Of a stretch of DNA of 64,000 bases, positions 52,767-64,000 are shown in pieces (the first letter of the stretch is position 1; each line of letters opens with the position of its first letter). The notes below the pieces were generated by a model. That model was not told where the DNA came from. It did no database searches and saw only the letters and a program-made list of their open reading frames with translations. Source of the DNA: Symsagittifera roscoffensis (Eukaryota > Xenacoelomorpha > Acoela > Convolutidae); assembly GCF_963678635.1 (NCBI RefSeq), contig NC_087071.1:10803088-10867087 (forward strand). Reading direction: 5' to 3'. Both the position numbers and the translations under genes were made by a program.

Positions 52767-55700
52767 TTATGAAATATAAAAATAAAGCTGTTTTTGAAAT
52801 TCGACTTTCTTTAATATTTTAGATTGTGGGATGAATGTTTTATAGTTTTTGCGTGGTTGATTTCTAAGTCGTGATGACTCTCTATGTTCTGATTTGTCGA
52901 TTAGTTCTTGGGGTATTATTTTTTCTGTCAATTTTCTATTTTTTCTTTCTTTTTGAGGTATATTTTGATCTAGCTTTTTTGTATTGTTTTTCATTATAGT
53001 TGATTTTTTATTTTGGTTTTCGAGATGAATGTCATGTTGTTCTTTTGTTTTATTCTCCGTATGTGGTGGGGTATTTTGAATAACTTTTAAACCTGTGAAA
53101 GAATATAATTGAGTTAGTTCGCGTAGTGCGTATTCTTTTGGGTAATAAGGTAATAGGTTGTTTCGATGTTGAACAATTTCTTTTTGTTCTAAGTCGGTGA
53201 TTTTATATGTGACATCAGTGGGTTTGGCAAATATTTGGTATGGTCCTTTACGAAGGGGTTGTAATTTTTAGAAATTCCTTTTTGAGTGTTAAAATTGGGT
53301 ATTAAAACAAATGTTCCAATTTTTAAATCGGAGGCTGGTGTAAAGCGTGAATTTATTTGTTCATTAATGTTTTGCCTTTGTAACAACTTTTTTGTTACTT
53401 TTTGGTAGATTTAATTGTGTTTTTTATCTCTGTTTAAAATCCATTTGGTGTGTGTACCGGAGGCTAATTTAAGAATTTGTGGGTGATGAAAATGATCTTC
53501 ATCGTGTGTGTGTAGAGGTAGATTATAACAAATTGAGTCTTTATTCGGTTGACAATAACTTTGTGCATTTTTATGAGAGTTTGCTGTAAACATAATCGAT
53601 TTGCGTGGCTTTTGATTAAAAACCATTTCATATGGTGACATTCCTAGAGTTGTCGTGATTTGTGAATTATATGCTAAGGGAAATAGTTTTGCATCTACTG
53701 ACCATTCGGTATATCTTGTATCATTTCCATTGATGATACATCTAAGATATTCTTGTAGTGAACGGTTCATACCTTCGACTAAGCCGTTTGTCCAAGGTGC
53801 ATGAGATGTACGTGGTTTGTGTTTGATGTTATATAAATGACATAATGTGATGATTTCGTTATTTATGAATTCTGTACCGTTGTCTGTAACTAAAATTTCT
53901 GGTAGTCCGAATTTGGCTATCCAGTGTTCATAGAGTGTTGTGTAAGCGTAATAAGCGTTACAATGTGGTACTGGGTTAAGTGCTACATAATGTGTAAACG
54001 CGTCAACAATTACCATAAGGTAGGAGTTTCCTTCGGATGAGGGTGAAATTGGTCCTTTTGTATCAAATGAAAAACGGTGGTTAAAGTACAAACTTTGTCC
54101 TTTAAAATCTTGTTTTTGTGCTATTTGTTTTTGATTTGGATAAGGTTTATTCAGCTGACATACTATACAATCATTGCATAGTACTTTTATCCAAATTGGT
54201 GCATTTGGAAAATAAAAGTTTTGTATGAAATTTGAATATGTTTTCTCTGATCCAGAGTGTCCTTTAATGTTTTGTGTATGTGAAATATTAAAAGCTATAA
54301 GAATCATACTTAGAGGGAGACAGGGAACTGTAGATTCATTTAATTGGTATTCTAGAAGGTCTGTGTTTTCGTTAATTGTTGTATTATTGAATTTTCGGAA
54401 ATTCGGAGGAGTGTTTTATTTCCTAAAATAGTTGTATCTGCCTTGACGGGTTTAGTTTTATATTTGTGCCATGATTTTAGTTGTCTAATTACTGGGTCAA
54501 GATTTTGATATTGTTTCAAAGTATTAATTGTAATTTTATCTGTTGGGGGGAGAAAAATGTTTTCTATTTCTATTTTAGATAAAGGAATTGTATCAAGTGG
54601 GTCATGGAGGTCAAAAACTTGATTTATTGTGTATTTTGAATCGTTTGTTTGTGGTCCTGATAAATTTATTTTATCAGTTAGATTTTCTTTTTCAATTAAC
54701 GGAAAAAGGTCTTTTTTATGCTGGTGTTGTTTTACTCTTTTTTGTTGGGTGTTATTTTTTATCCATTGTGAATATGGAATTGGTTTAAAAGTTGATGTTC
54801 CTAGTAGATCAACTTCGTAGTGGTTATTTTGGCAATCTAAATAAAGTGGGAAGTGTTGTAAATTGTTTATCTGTGATTGTTCAACGTCAGTTTTTACTGC
54901 ATATTTCCATTCTAGTCGGGGTGATGTTTCATTTTCTGCAAGGTAGAATTTTATATTTTTGGGTATTTCAACTGTAGTTTTACGTGTAAGTAATTCAGGT
55001 GGTGTATTTCGACTTAATGTGTCTGGTAAAGCAAGATTTTTTCCTGCTGTCCAAACTATATGTAAGTTTGGGAATTTCATTAGAATTAATTGAAATCTAT
55101 AAACTCGATGATTTGGATTGGATTTTTGTGTAAAGAGAAAAATGATTGGTTTGTGATCTGTAAATAGAACTGTTGGATGTTTTGATCCAAGTTTTAGAAA
55201 TTCATATTCTGTTAGTGTATATATTATGGCTGTACACTCTCTCATTAGAGTTGAGAGTCGTAGCTCTGCTTGAGTGAATAATCGAGAATTTGCTGATATA
55301 AGATTCATTTTGTTTGTGCCATTGTGTGATTGTAATAATGCTGCGCCGATGCCAAAATTCGAAGCATCGCACATTGCATAGAATGGTTGATTTGGATCTG
55401 GAATTGTATTCGAAATTTGTTCAGTTAGGAGTTTTTTAATTTCTTCAAATCGTGCTTGATGTTCTGTGTTCCATTCAAAATTATTTTGTTGTCTAAGTAT
55501 ATTATAGAATGGTCTTAGGTATAATTGCATTTTATAGACATATTTGCTTAAAAAATTTAACATTCCAAGGAATCTTGGATTTTCTTTTTTTTTGTTGGTG
55601 GTTGGAGTTTTTGAATAGCATCAATGCGTGATTTTAATGGAGTGATTGTTTTTCTTTCTATATTATGTCCTAAGAATTTAACTCGTGTTAAAAAGAAGTG

Positions 55701-58700
55701 TGATTTATCGGGGGCGGCCTTCAGATTTTCGTTCTGAAGTATTTTGTGATAGTGTTCTAAAACTTTAAACATTTCTTCTTTTGTCTGTGATTGCATAAAA
55801 ACATCGTCTAAATAGGTGATTGCGTTTTTCTTGAGTATTAGTGGTCGAAAAATTTTGCTCATAAAAGCTGAAAATTCTGCTGGTCCTATGGATATTCCAT
55901 AGAATAGGCGGTTGAATTCATATTGCTGATTTCCAATAACAAATTGTGTTAAGCGTTGCGATTGTTCATCTAGTGGCATTTGATTATATGCACTATTCAT
56001 ATCTGCGGTTGTAAAGTATTTTCCGTTTATTTTTGATAAAATAACTTGTATTGGTTCAATAGGCCAATTGCATTTTGATTCGTCTATTAGTGAATTAAGA
56101 TATCTAGCGTCTAGAACTATTTTTAATGATTCTCCTTTTGCTAGGGTGATAACAGGGTTGATAAATGTGTTACCTTTTGGTTGTTCTTCTTTGTTTACCG
56201 GTGAGATAATTTTATATTGTTCTAAAATATCGAGTAATCTGTTTACTTTATCGTGTAAGTGAATTGGTACTTTACTTGCTCTTTGTTTTTTGAAAACTGC
56301 GTCAGGTTTTAATGGGAGATGTAGTGATGAACTGATTTTGCCAACATCAAATTTAGATGTTGCATAGACTGATGAATATTTTATTAGCTGTTTGGCTAAT
56401 TTATCAAATTCGTCTTGTGTTATTTGTGAATGTTGGAAGTTAAACATTGTTAAAAATTTCTGTTGATTTTCTGTATAGTTATGTATGTTGAATGTAGGTT
56501 TGAAATATGGGGTTTTTGTGAAATAATCTGTATTTCTTTTTTCATTACTTATTATATTATTTATGGATAATTCTTCATTAAGAATTGTGGATTGACAAAT
56601 ATCTAATAATTGGAGTATATTATTTACGCGGTATGCTTTTTCGTGTACTGGTGATATCGTAGCGTTGGTTTCGCAATAGCCTAAAAGTCCTAAAGGTAGC
56701 GTTACTTGATAGGGTGTATTGTTGTATACATGTAGAGAAATAATATCTGAATTCGAGTTTTTCAAATATTTTATGGATGAAATCGTGATTTTGAAAAATT
56801 TATGGATAGGTTTGAATTCAAAGTCTGACATATAGAGATGTTGTTTATTTTGTTTTTTATCATATTGGTGAACTTGTTTTATTGAAAAATTATATATGTT
56901 TCCTGATAGTGGTTTCAGGTGTTTTCTTTGTTGATTATATATTGGATAAAATTTTGAAAAGAATGGTGGTTGTTTATTCAATCTTTGAAAAAATGTTAGG
57001 GATGTTTCTTTTGTTTTTGTGTATTTATCTTTGATTAGTATTTTACTATTCAAAATGTTGATTGTTGGTATATATTTAGAGATAAATGGTATTCCAATGA
57101 TATTTTGTTTAATATCAGTGATATGGAATATTTGTTTAAATGGCTTATTTAAAATTTTATTTTGCTCTATTGTTCTTGTGGGGAGAAGAAATAATTGAAT
57201 TTTTCCATAGTTTACCAATGTTGATCCTTGTGCTGTTGCTAGTTTACTGGAGGTTTCAAGAGGCGTTAGTTTTGGGTGTAATGTTTTTATCTCATTCCAT
57301 GTGGGAATGTTTATTATGTTTGATTCTGCTCCTGAATCAATTAAAAAATCAATTTCAAGATCTGGTGGTTGAAATTCTTTGCTTCTTGGACTTTCTAAAA
57401 GAAATGGTATTGTCCAAATTTTTTCTTTGGTTGTTCTTTTTGTATATTTTGATAGATGTCATTTGTATTCAAGCATTTTGTTTTATTATTTTCATTGGAT
57501 TGATTTGTAGTGTTAATTTCATTAGTTTCTTGTGCTGTTTGTGTAGAATGGATGGGTTCAATATAATAATTGTGAAGGAGTTCTAATTGATTTTCGTATA
57601 TATGTGATGAAAAAGGTTGTTCATATATAATAGGTTCGTAGTCATTTTCGACTGCTATCATATTGATGGAGATAGTGTTTTCCGTATCACTTTCTGAATC
57701 TGATGATTCACGGTTTATTTGATTTAGTTGTAGCTCGTTATTTCCTGTGTCATCAATACCTGGGGGGTCTGATGTTGTTTCTGGGTTTGATTGTACTTGA
57801 TTAATATTTCTTTGATGTTTAGGTGTACTACTTCTGTGGCGATTGTTAGAATTATTATAATGGTTATTATTCCTGTGTGGTGATTGGGAATAATTTCTAT
57901 AACGGTTATTATAACTTGAATGTCGATTTTGTGAATTATTTCGTGATCTGTTTTGATAATTATTGTTTGATCTGTTATAGTTTGATCTATTATATGAGTT
58001 ATTCCTTGATCGATTGTTCGGGTAATTCTGGTTTCGGTTGTTTGAATAACTTCTATTTCGATTATTGGAGTAGTTTCTATTTCTATTGTATGATGAGTTT
58101 CGTGATTGATACTTTGGATAGTAATTATTTCTTGATTGGGAACTAGATCTAGAAACAAATTGTGTTGTATTTGAATTTGATCTGGAGTAGTTATTTCGAC
58201 TATTTGGTCTATTATAATGATTTTGTGACGAATTTTGTGTATTTCTTCGTTCTGGTGATCTTCCTCTATAACTTGAGTTATATGGTGATTGATTTCTCGT
58301 GTAGTTGGTATTGTTTGGAAGTGGTTTTCCTGAACTGTTGTTGCTGTATACATTTTTGTTCGGTAGATTTTGATCTTTCTTCATGTATTGATAGAATGAT
58401 TTATTCGGTTCTTTATATTTTTGAGGTTTGTTTTGATTGTCCTGTTGTTTTTGTCTACATTCAGAAATACTATGTCCGTATCGTCGGCAATAATTACACC
58501 ATTTTTTGAAAGATGGTTTGCCTTTAAAGTTTGGGTGTTTTTCGTAAATATTGAGTATTTCAGTGATTTTTTCAACGAGGTCTGTATCTGATTCTTGTAT
58601 ATTATTGATATTTGTGGTATTTGTTTCAATTCGGTTAACATATTGTAATTTCAGATTTTCTGTTTCTTCAAGTTTCATTGTGATTTCCGCTTGCTCTAGC

Positions 58701-61030
58701 TTGTCTACTAGTTTTCGAAAATCTAAATCGGGCTCTCGAATTGAGGAGGGATGGGATGCTCTCTTTTTTATTGCTATTTTCCTTAATTGAGGTGTTAAGG
58801 TCATCATTAAGATTTCTGTCATTTTTGTGTTTTTATAGTCGTGTGTATTTAGTGAGTATGCTTTTCGAACTAGTGTTTCGATACGTACTGCTAATTGTTT
58901 GATGATTTCATTTGGTAATCTGCGAATTTCATTACATAAAACTCTTTGTTGTTGTTTGTTTCTTTCGGAGTCAAACATTTTTGAAAATTCTTGCGTAAAT
59001 CTTTTCCAGTTTGATTTTATTTCTATAGGCAATACTGAAAACCATTTTTGGGCTGCGCCGTCTAAAGTTGTCTGTATCAACGGTGTGCGTCGATGTATCC
59101 AGTTTTGATGTAGTGGCGTATTAATTGGTTCAGGTCCTATATTTAAAATTAAATTTGCTGTTACTGAATTTAAATAATCTTCTACAGAATATTCAGGGTC
59201 TGTTCCTGTGAATACCATTAATGGTTTGTTTGATGTTATTGATGATCCACCCATAAGGTATGGATTCATTGTCATTTATAATGATTCTGCTGCATTTGGC
59301 ATTTGTGAAAAATTAGAAAGTTGATTTTTTGTTATTTCGTGTTGTTGAAGATAATATGGAAGTGGTATTTCATTTTGCATTTGTGTTGGTTGATACGAGT
59401 GTGTAATCATTTGGTTTTGTGGCTGAATTGGTTGAAAAGATTGTGTATTAATTGGGTTTTGCATTTGTATTGGTTGTTGATTATGTGTATCTATCTGGTG
59501 TGGAGAAAAATTTCTATGATGTGTATATGGTTTCTGCATTCCTTGTCCGCGATATTCTTGGGTATATGGTGCAAATATATCTGGTTGTAAATAATCATCA
59601 TCAGAGGATAGGTATTCCGTTTGATGAGGTGCATGTTTTTTATTTTTATTCTGTTGAAAGAATGGGTAATTTTCACTATGATCCTGTGGAGGATGTGGAT
59701 TAGCTTGAAAATTTACTGAATTGGTTGTTGCCATTGGATTATTCCAATATCGAGATCTGATTTGATTATTAATATTATTTCGTGGAGGATAGTTTGTTTT
59801 TGATGAATGTGTATAATTATAATTATGTTCCGCAAAATTGTTTCTTGTGAACGTTCTGCGTGTTTTTGACGGTATTGTCATAGGTCTATATGTTTGATAA
59901 TCCATTTGTGAATATTTTGGAGCAACCGAAGGTTTAACGGTTGATTGTAAGGTTACCTGTGCTAGTGAAGTGTTTGTATTTCTTGGTGTTGTTAAATTTG
60001 GACGTATTGGTGAAATACTTTGTTGTGTAGTTGTTGTTGTTTGTACAATTTCTTCATTTATGAAGTGTGATGGTGTCTGAATATCTTGTTGAGTGAGATT
60101 TCTAGTTCCATTAAGGTTTTCATTGTGTATGACGGTCGAATTTAAACTGTTATTTCGAGTATCAGGTAAAAATGTATTGTAGTTTAATGGTGTTGCGTCA
60201 ATGGTTAATGGTACTACTCTTACACAATCTCTTATATAAGATATTGTACTTATTGCTTGACTTGCAATTGATTGTGGGATATTTATAAATGCATAATGAG
60301 ACCATTCGGGGTCCCAAACGTAGTCTGACTGTTCTGTGATGACAGTATCATCGTTTGAATTTTGAGGTCTAAAATTTTTTCTTGCTTGTGAAATTAAATC
60401 TATATTATGTGTGAAATAATCTATTATAAACCATGCCAAAATTTTTTGTAAGTCATGTTTTGTATGTTGTGAAACTTCATCTTTAGTGAAATTTTCTTTA
60501 ATTATATTTAGAAAAGATGAAAATAGTGTGATTTCATATCGTACCCTTATATGTTTAGATGTCTCTGTCGGTGAGACATTTGAGATTGGGATTTCGTTTT
60601 CTAATATTGAGATATAACTATATATTATTGCAAAAACTTCATTAGTAAATATGGAGTTTGCTCTTTGTGAGTTATGATATTGTATGTTTTTTGTATATTC
60701 TGAGAATACTTTTGAAAATTCTAAATCAAGGTCGTCTGTTTGAATTACATATTTGCGGTGATTCGGGTTTGGTGAGGTGAATTCTATGGTGTAGATTCCG
60801 TAGTGTTGTGTCAAATTACATATATCTTTCAGATAGTGATCAATAATTTGTCTTTTGATTTTTACATCTGGGAACTCTGTTTTTCATGGGCTGATTCGGG
60901 GTTCAAACAAATTTAGAAGAAAATTCTTGCAAAGTATATGCTGTCCTCTATCATTGGTTGCATCTACGAGGAAGGGGAAGATATCGTCATCATCTGGACT
61001 ATCTTCACTTGGAGTGTGTGTTTGGCTCAT
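52767..61030 (-). pseudogene. gag-pol: Gag-Pol of copy B, inactivated
   Basis: It aligns end to end with the intact copy-A polyprotein. Nonsense changes: TGA at 60886-60884 (Cys codon in A), TAA at 59278-59276 (Gln in A) and TAA at 53413-53411 (Glu in A). One-base deletions shift the frame near 57430 (before protease), 55571 (after RT), 54402 (before integrase) and 53266 (integrase tail). The catalytic motifs themselves remain readable in the fragments: zinc knuckle near 58500, YLDD near 55800, integrase motifs in 54307-53411. The stop codon used in A is lost, adding ten residues. This copy can move only with enzymes from elsewhere. Confidence 0.93.
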
Positions 61031-61472
61031 TTTTTCGTTTAATGACTGTTAATAGGTAATTATCGATGTGTCTAATTGGTTGATTCCAGTTATATAAGTG
61101 TACTGATTTGTGTTTATATTGCTTTTTTATTCGTCTTTTTCCTCTTTTTGATGAATTTGAAGTTGTTTCTGAGTCGGAAAAATATAATTGATCGTGAATG
61201 GGGCAATTTTTATCTATAGATTGTTTTAATTTATAGAGTTCGTCTAAATTGCTGGCTTCTGATTCTGAAAATGCGTTTCTATTTTTGGAAAATCTTTTTC
61301 GTGTTATTTGTCTTTGTTTAGTTATTATTTTTCTTTTTAGTGTTTGTCGTTTTGTTCTAATATATCCAACTGTTTGTGTGTGAGGTGTGATTACAAGATC
61401 GTATTTATTGTTATCTATTTCACAGTTGTGTAAAACGATTGTTTGTTTGTTTCCTAGATTTTTAAATGACAT
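61005..61472 (-). CDS. Basic 155-aa leader ORF of copy B
   Basis: ATG-started, ending 26 bases inside the Gag-Pol start in another frame. Two strongly basic patches (about residues 40-65, and KRGKRRIKKQYKHK near 110) flank an acidic Ser-rich stretch. Copy A has the same protein with one frameshift. The composition is that of an RNA-binding or nuclear regulatory protein such as retroviral Rev or Tat types, but there is no sequence match; this is inference from charge and position. Confidence 0.6.
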   Translation of the reverse strand: MSFKNLGNKQTIVLHNCEIDNNKYDLVITPHTQTVGYIRTKRQTLKRKIITKQRQITRKRFSKNRNAFSESEASNLDELYKLKQSIDKNCPIHDQLYFSDSETTSNSSKRGKRRIKKQYKHKSVHLYNWNQPIRHIDNYLLTVIKRKNEPNTHSK

Positions 61473-62271
61473 AAGGTTTAGGATGACGGATGCAAAAAGT
61501 TGTTAGATGATTTCTATTTTCTTAAATTGTTAGTCCTTACGATTTTTTGGTTAGCTTAACCTGGGTCTATTTGTTCAGGGTTGGAGAGAAAAGTATATCG
61601 ATTCCGAAGAATGATTTTTTACTTTCTCGTGGCTAGTATAAGCTAAGGTGTTAACTTACTTAATCTTACTTAAGGGTAGTGATTGTGTTCAAGGGTTGGA
61701 GAATAGTAAATCGATCCACAAGGTTCAGGTATAATTAGAACGCGAGTTCAAAAATTTCTATTAGTCTTGGGTTTTTAGAGAGGGTTGGATAGTGAATCGA
61801 TGTTTGAGGTCGTTAGACACTAGCTAAGTGGGTGGGGGAGAACAAAATTGTTCTTTTTGATCCAAGGATAGGCCTTGATGATCAAGTTTTGTAAATTTAA
61901 TTAAATAGAAAATGAATTAAGATCCAAGGATAAGCCTTGATGATCTGATTTTAAGATTAAGTGAATTTAAGTTTAAAATGGTTTAAATTTATTTAAGAAA
62001 AGATTTAGTGTTTTTATGATGTTAGTGAGCTTATGATTGCTGTTATGTTTTAGGTGATGAAGCTGGGACAACTGATGATTTTATGATTTCTAACAGTTTA
62101 TTGTCATGCTACTAATTTTTATTTTGATTTTCAATAAATATTTTCCAAACATGTTTTATATAATACTACAGAATTTTAGGAAAACGATCTGAGATCTTTT
62201 TATCAATCGTTATTGTATATAAAATATTTTGTTTAGCGCCTGTAATGATTATGAAGATTGACTTCAAAATT
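61473..62271 (-). other. Structured leader region of copy B
   Basis: Homologous to 14370-15297 in copy A but missing about 150 bp. Carries the paired stem-loop repeats and three GGTTGGA-boxes (near 61579, 61694 and 61783). Confidence 0.5.
61859..61945 (-). repeat. Paired 25-bp stem-loop repeats in leader (copy B)
   Basis: Units at 61859-61883 and 61921-61945, GATC-bounded, with CAAGG/CCTTG stems; essentially identical to copy A. Confidence 0.6.
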
Positions 62272-62505
62272 TTATGTTTGCAAATGAAAATCTAAATTCA
62301 TTGCTAATAGAGTTCTAAATATAAAAGTTTGTGTTGGCTTTTGCCGTACTATCATATAACTAATTGGTAAGTTTCTATTTTGTCGTATGTCGTCTCTGGT
62401 TCGAGGTCTTCTTGCAATTCCGGGTAGTTCTGTTATCGTTCGGAATATTGGCTCTGATCTATTGAGTCGTAGAGACATTTCGATTAAATTATCGTCGTAT
62501 AACAT
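62272..62505 (-). CDS. 77-aa leader ORF of copy B
   Basis: Same length and ends as the copy-A ORF (15531-15298), with seven substitutions and no indels. Begins 67 bases past the primer-binding site. Function unknown. Confidence 0.45.
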   Translation of the reverse strand: MLYDDNLIEMSLRLNRSEPIFRTITELPGIARRPRTRDDIRQNRNLPISYMIVRQKPTQTFIFRTLLAMNLDFHLQT

Positions 62506-62572
62506 TTTAAAAATGTTTTGTCTAAATTCTAATCTATTTTTGGTTAATTCTAAGCTATTAAGGTCTTGTTCG

Positions 62573-62590
62573 AGACTTATGGTCGCACCA
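62573..62590 (-). other. Primer-binding site of copy B
   Basis: TGGTGCGACC... on the minus strand, two bases downstream of the 5' LTR end; identical to copy A. Confidence 0.6.
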
Positions 62591-62592
62591 GA

Positions 62593-63002
62593 TGAGTTAT
62601 AACCGAGGTGGTTAACTCATAGAGTAATTTCGGATAGGGTACACCGTCTGCTCGTCACGCTATCTTATTTTCGGCCGGATAGATTCGTGCAACTTCTTAG
62701 TCTAATACCGATCCTAATCTTACTCTTATACTATCTAGTCTCAGGTTGTTTAACTAGTCTCTGCTAGGCTCAATAGATCTAGGGTATACTGGTTTATTGC
62801 GGCTGCTGAAGTCTTCTTGGAGAGTCAACTAATTACTAAGTTAAATTCAAATCTCTCTGGTGCTGAAATTACAAGTAATTCCAGCACTTACAAATAAGTG
62901 GGTTGTTAGTTAGATGGATCATGATTGGTTAATATTAAATACTTTACAGTGGTAAAATATCTAATTTATCCAATCATAAAATGTAGCTTAGATCAAGTTC
63001 CA
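62593..63002 (-). repeat. 5' LTR of copy B
   Basis: 410 bp, seven differences from the 3' LTR. Palindrome at 62860-62887. Confidence 0.95.
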
Positions 63003-63061
63003 AAAACCCCGTGTTATTTCATAAAATTGATGCTGATGTGAGATGGGGGGGTTGAAGAGCC
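63003..63061 (+). mobile_element. Right half of the MITE split by copy B
   Basis: Begins with the AAAA duplication, continues as the family's right end and finishes AAGAGCC. It is followed by ACGTTTCG (63062-63069), identical to the 8 bases before the left half. Confidence 0.85.
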
Positions 63062-63069
63062 ACGTTTCG

Positions 63070-63299
63070 TTACAAATACAAAATCGGTCTTACGAGGTGA
63101 AGGTTGGGGGAGGAAAAATTGAAAAACAATCGATTTCATTACATAACAAATGCCCGCAATGAGGTTTCATTGGTAATTATCAATTATAATGGATTTCTAT
63201 GGTCTGACTCTATAAACTTCCAAAATAGTCGATTATAATAGATTAATAGTCCATTATGAAACTTATGAAGTACAACTCATTTAATCAATTGTATTGGAT
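63070..63299. repeat. AT-rich ATTATAAT-word repeat
   Basis: Same word family as 28685-28920; interrupted by the next MITE and continuing at 63508-63560. Confidence 0.4.
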
Positions 63300-63499
63300 G
63301 GCTCTTTTTCCTTCCCCCCCACCTGCAAATTTTTCAAATTGAAATTACTGTTCACTTTGTCCGATTATCATGAAAACTGACATGCAGACTGATTAGGTTA
63401 TAACAAACATATTTAGTCTTCATAATTAACCCGGTAAAACCACTCGCTAGACTATAAAATTCATGTTTGTGTGAGGTGGGGCGAAAAGGAAAAAGAGCC
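63300..63499 (+). mobile_element. Complete MITE copy, 200 bp
   Basis: TIRs GGCTCTTTTTCCTT and AAGGAAAAAGAGCC. Flanks TATTGGAT (63292-63299) and TATTGGAA (63500-63507) match at 7 of 8 bases. Best-preserved full copy here. An 8-bp duplication fits the hAT superfamily, among others. Confidence 0.8.
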
Positions 63500-63744
63500 T
63501 ATTGGAATATATCGGATTGTAATGCATTATATAAGATTAAAATGGATTATAACCGATTTTTATAAACCAGAGCGTAAATTTTCCAAAACCTTGAAAATAA
63601 ATATTCAAAACTTTCAAAATATTCAATAACGTTGCAATCGCTAAATTGTAGTTTGCAGAAAAAACTTATATTGCTTTCTACTTGTTTTTTTTTTACTTGT
63701 CTCTCGTACCCTTAAATACTTCCACTAATTCCTACTATTCTGGC

Positions 63745-63995
63745 CTTTTTTATAACTTTTTTATAACTTATAAAAACAGGAAACAGAATCGGTTTAATTC
63801 AAGAGAATCAATAAACGGCGAATTTTAGTAATTTTCATTGCACGGAATTAGCAACAACATTACACGTATCAAGTTAAAAAGTGGGCTTGTTCGTGCCCTG
63901 ATTTGTGTGATTTATGTGTTTTTTCACAATGAGTTCATACTTAATTCACGCAGTTTAATTAACAGAAACTCAATTGCAAACCAATTTTGAACCGA
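63745..63995 (-). repeat. Repeat shared in inverse orientation with 38585-38840
   Basis: See that entry. It probably continues beyond the window edge. Confidence 0.6.
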
Positions 63996-64000
63996 TTAAA

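Larger units (their letters stand above)
45046..63002 (-). mobile_element. Giant env-carrying Ty3/gypsy-like LTR retroelement, copy B (complete, 17,957 bp)
   Basis: Two 410-bp LTRs (45046-45455, 62593-63002) begin TG and end CA on the minus strand. AAAA duplications flank it at 45042-45045 and 63003-63006. The LTRs differ at 7 positions (1.7 percent), so the insertion is fairly recent. Gag-Pol is dead, while env, the small membrane ORFs and the leader ORFs are open. The length is far above the 5-9 kb usual for Ty3/gypsy elements, because of a long Gag, the accessory ORFs, a long env and the post-env region. Confidence 0.96.

Overview
The window is AT-rich animal DNA made almost entirely of transposable elements. 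BEL/Pao retroelements are known only from metazoans, and a probable lectin exon with a GT splice donor also points to an animal; I cannot name the host more precisely than an invertebrate. No complete conventional host gene is visible.

Two copies of one exceptionally large Ty3/gypsy-class LTR retroelement lie on the minus strand. Copy A (1-16028) enters the window without its 3' end. Copy B (45046-63002) is complete: 17,957 bp, two 410-bp TG...CA LTRs, a 4-bp AAAA target duplication and a TGG-type primer-binding site. Read 5' to 3' on the minus strand the order is: LTR, PBS, a 77-aa leader ORF, a structured leader, a basic ORF overlapping the gag start, a single-frame Gag-Pol of 2737 aa (intact in A, with 3 stops and 4 frameshifts in B), a spacer with a twin motif, two very small membrane proteins, a Pro/Ser-rich ORF, a long envelope-like glycoprotein (open in both copies), a long post-env ORF, a 76-aa ORF, about 0.8 kb of non-coding DNA, and the LTR. 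From the 76-aa membrane ORF through the start of the post-env ORF, neighbouring frames overlap by a few bases, as in a compact viral genome.

The middle (16029-45045) holds unassigned DNA with tandem and inverted repeats; a minus-strand BEL/Pao fragment (about 25.1-25.4 kb); a decayed plus-strand BEL/Pao element (30599-40201) with a truncated tandem relative upstream (28960-30598) and a direct-repeat insertion inside its integrase; a 1.1-kb terminal-inverted-repeat element built from the palindrome TCTTGCAAGA (42067-43210); a nest of about 200-bp MITEs with 8-bp target duplications (43316-45045, again at 63300-63499); and one probable first exon of a secreted C-type-lectin-like gene (43661-43860, minus).

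Copy B inserted into one of these MITEs: the MITE halves lie on either side of copy B and still carry a perfect 8-bp duplication (ACGTTTCG) 18 kb apart. The best candidate for an undescribed system is the giant env-bearing retroelement with its extra gene cassette.
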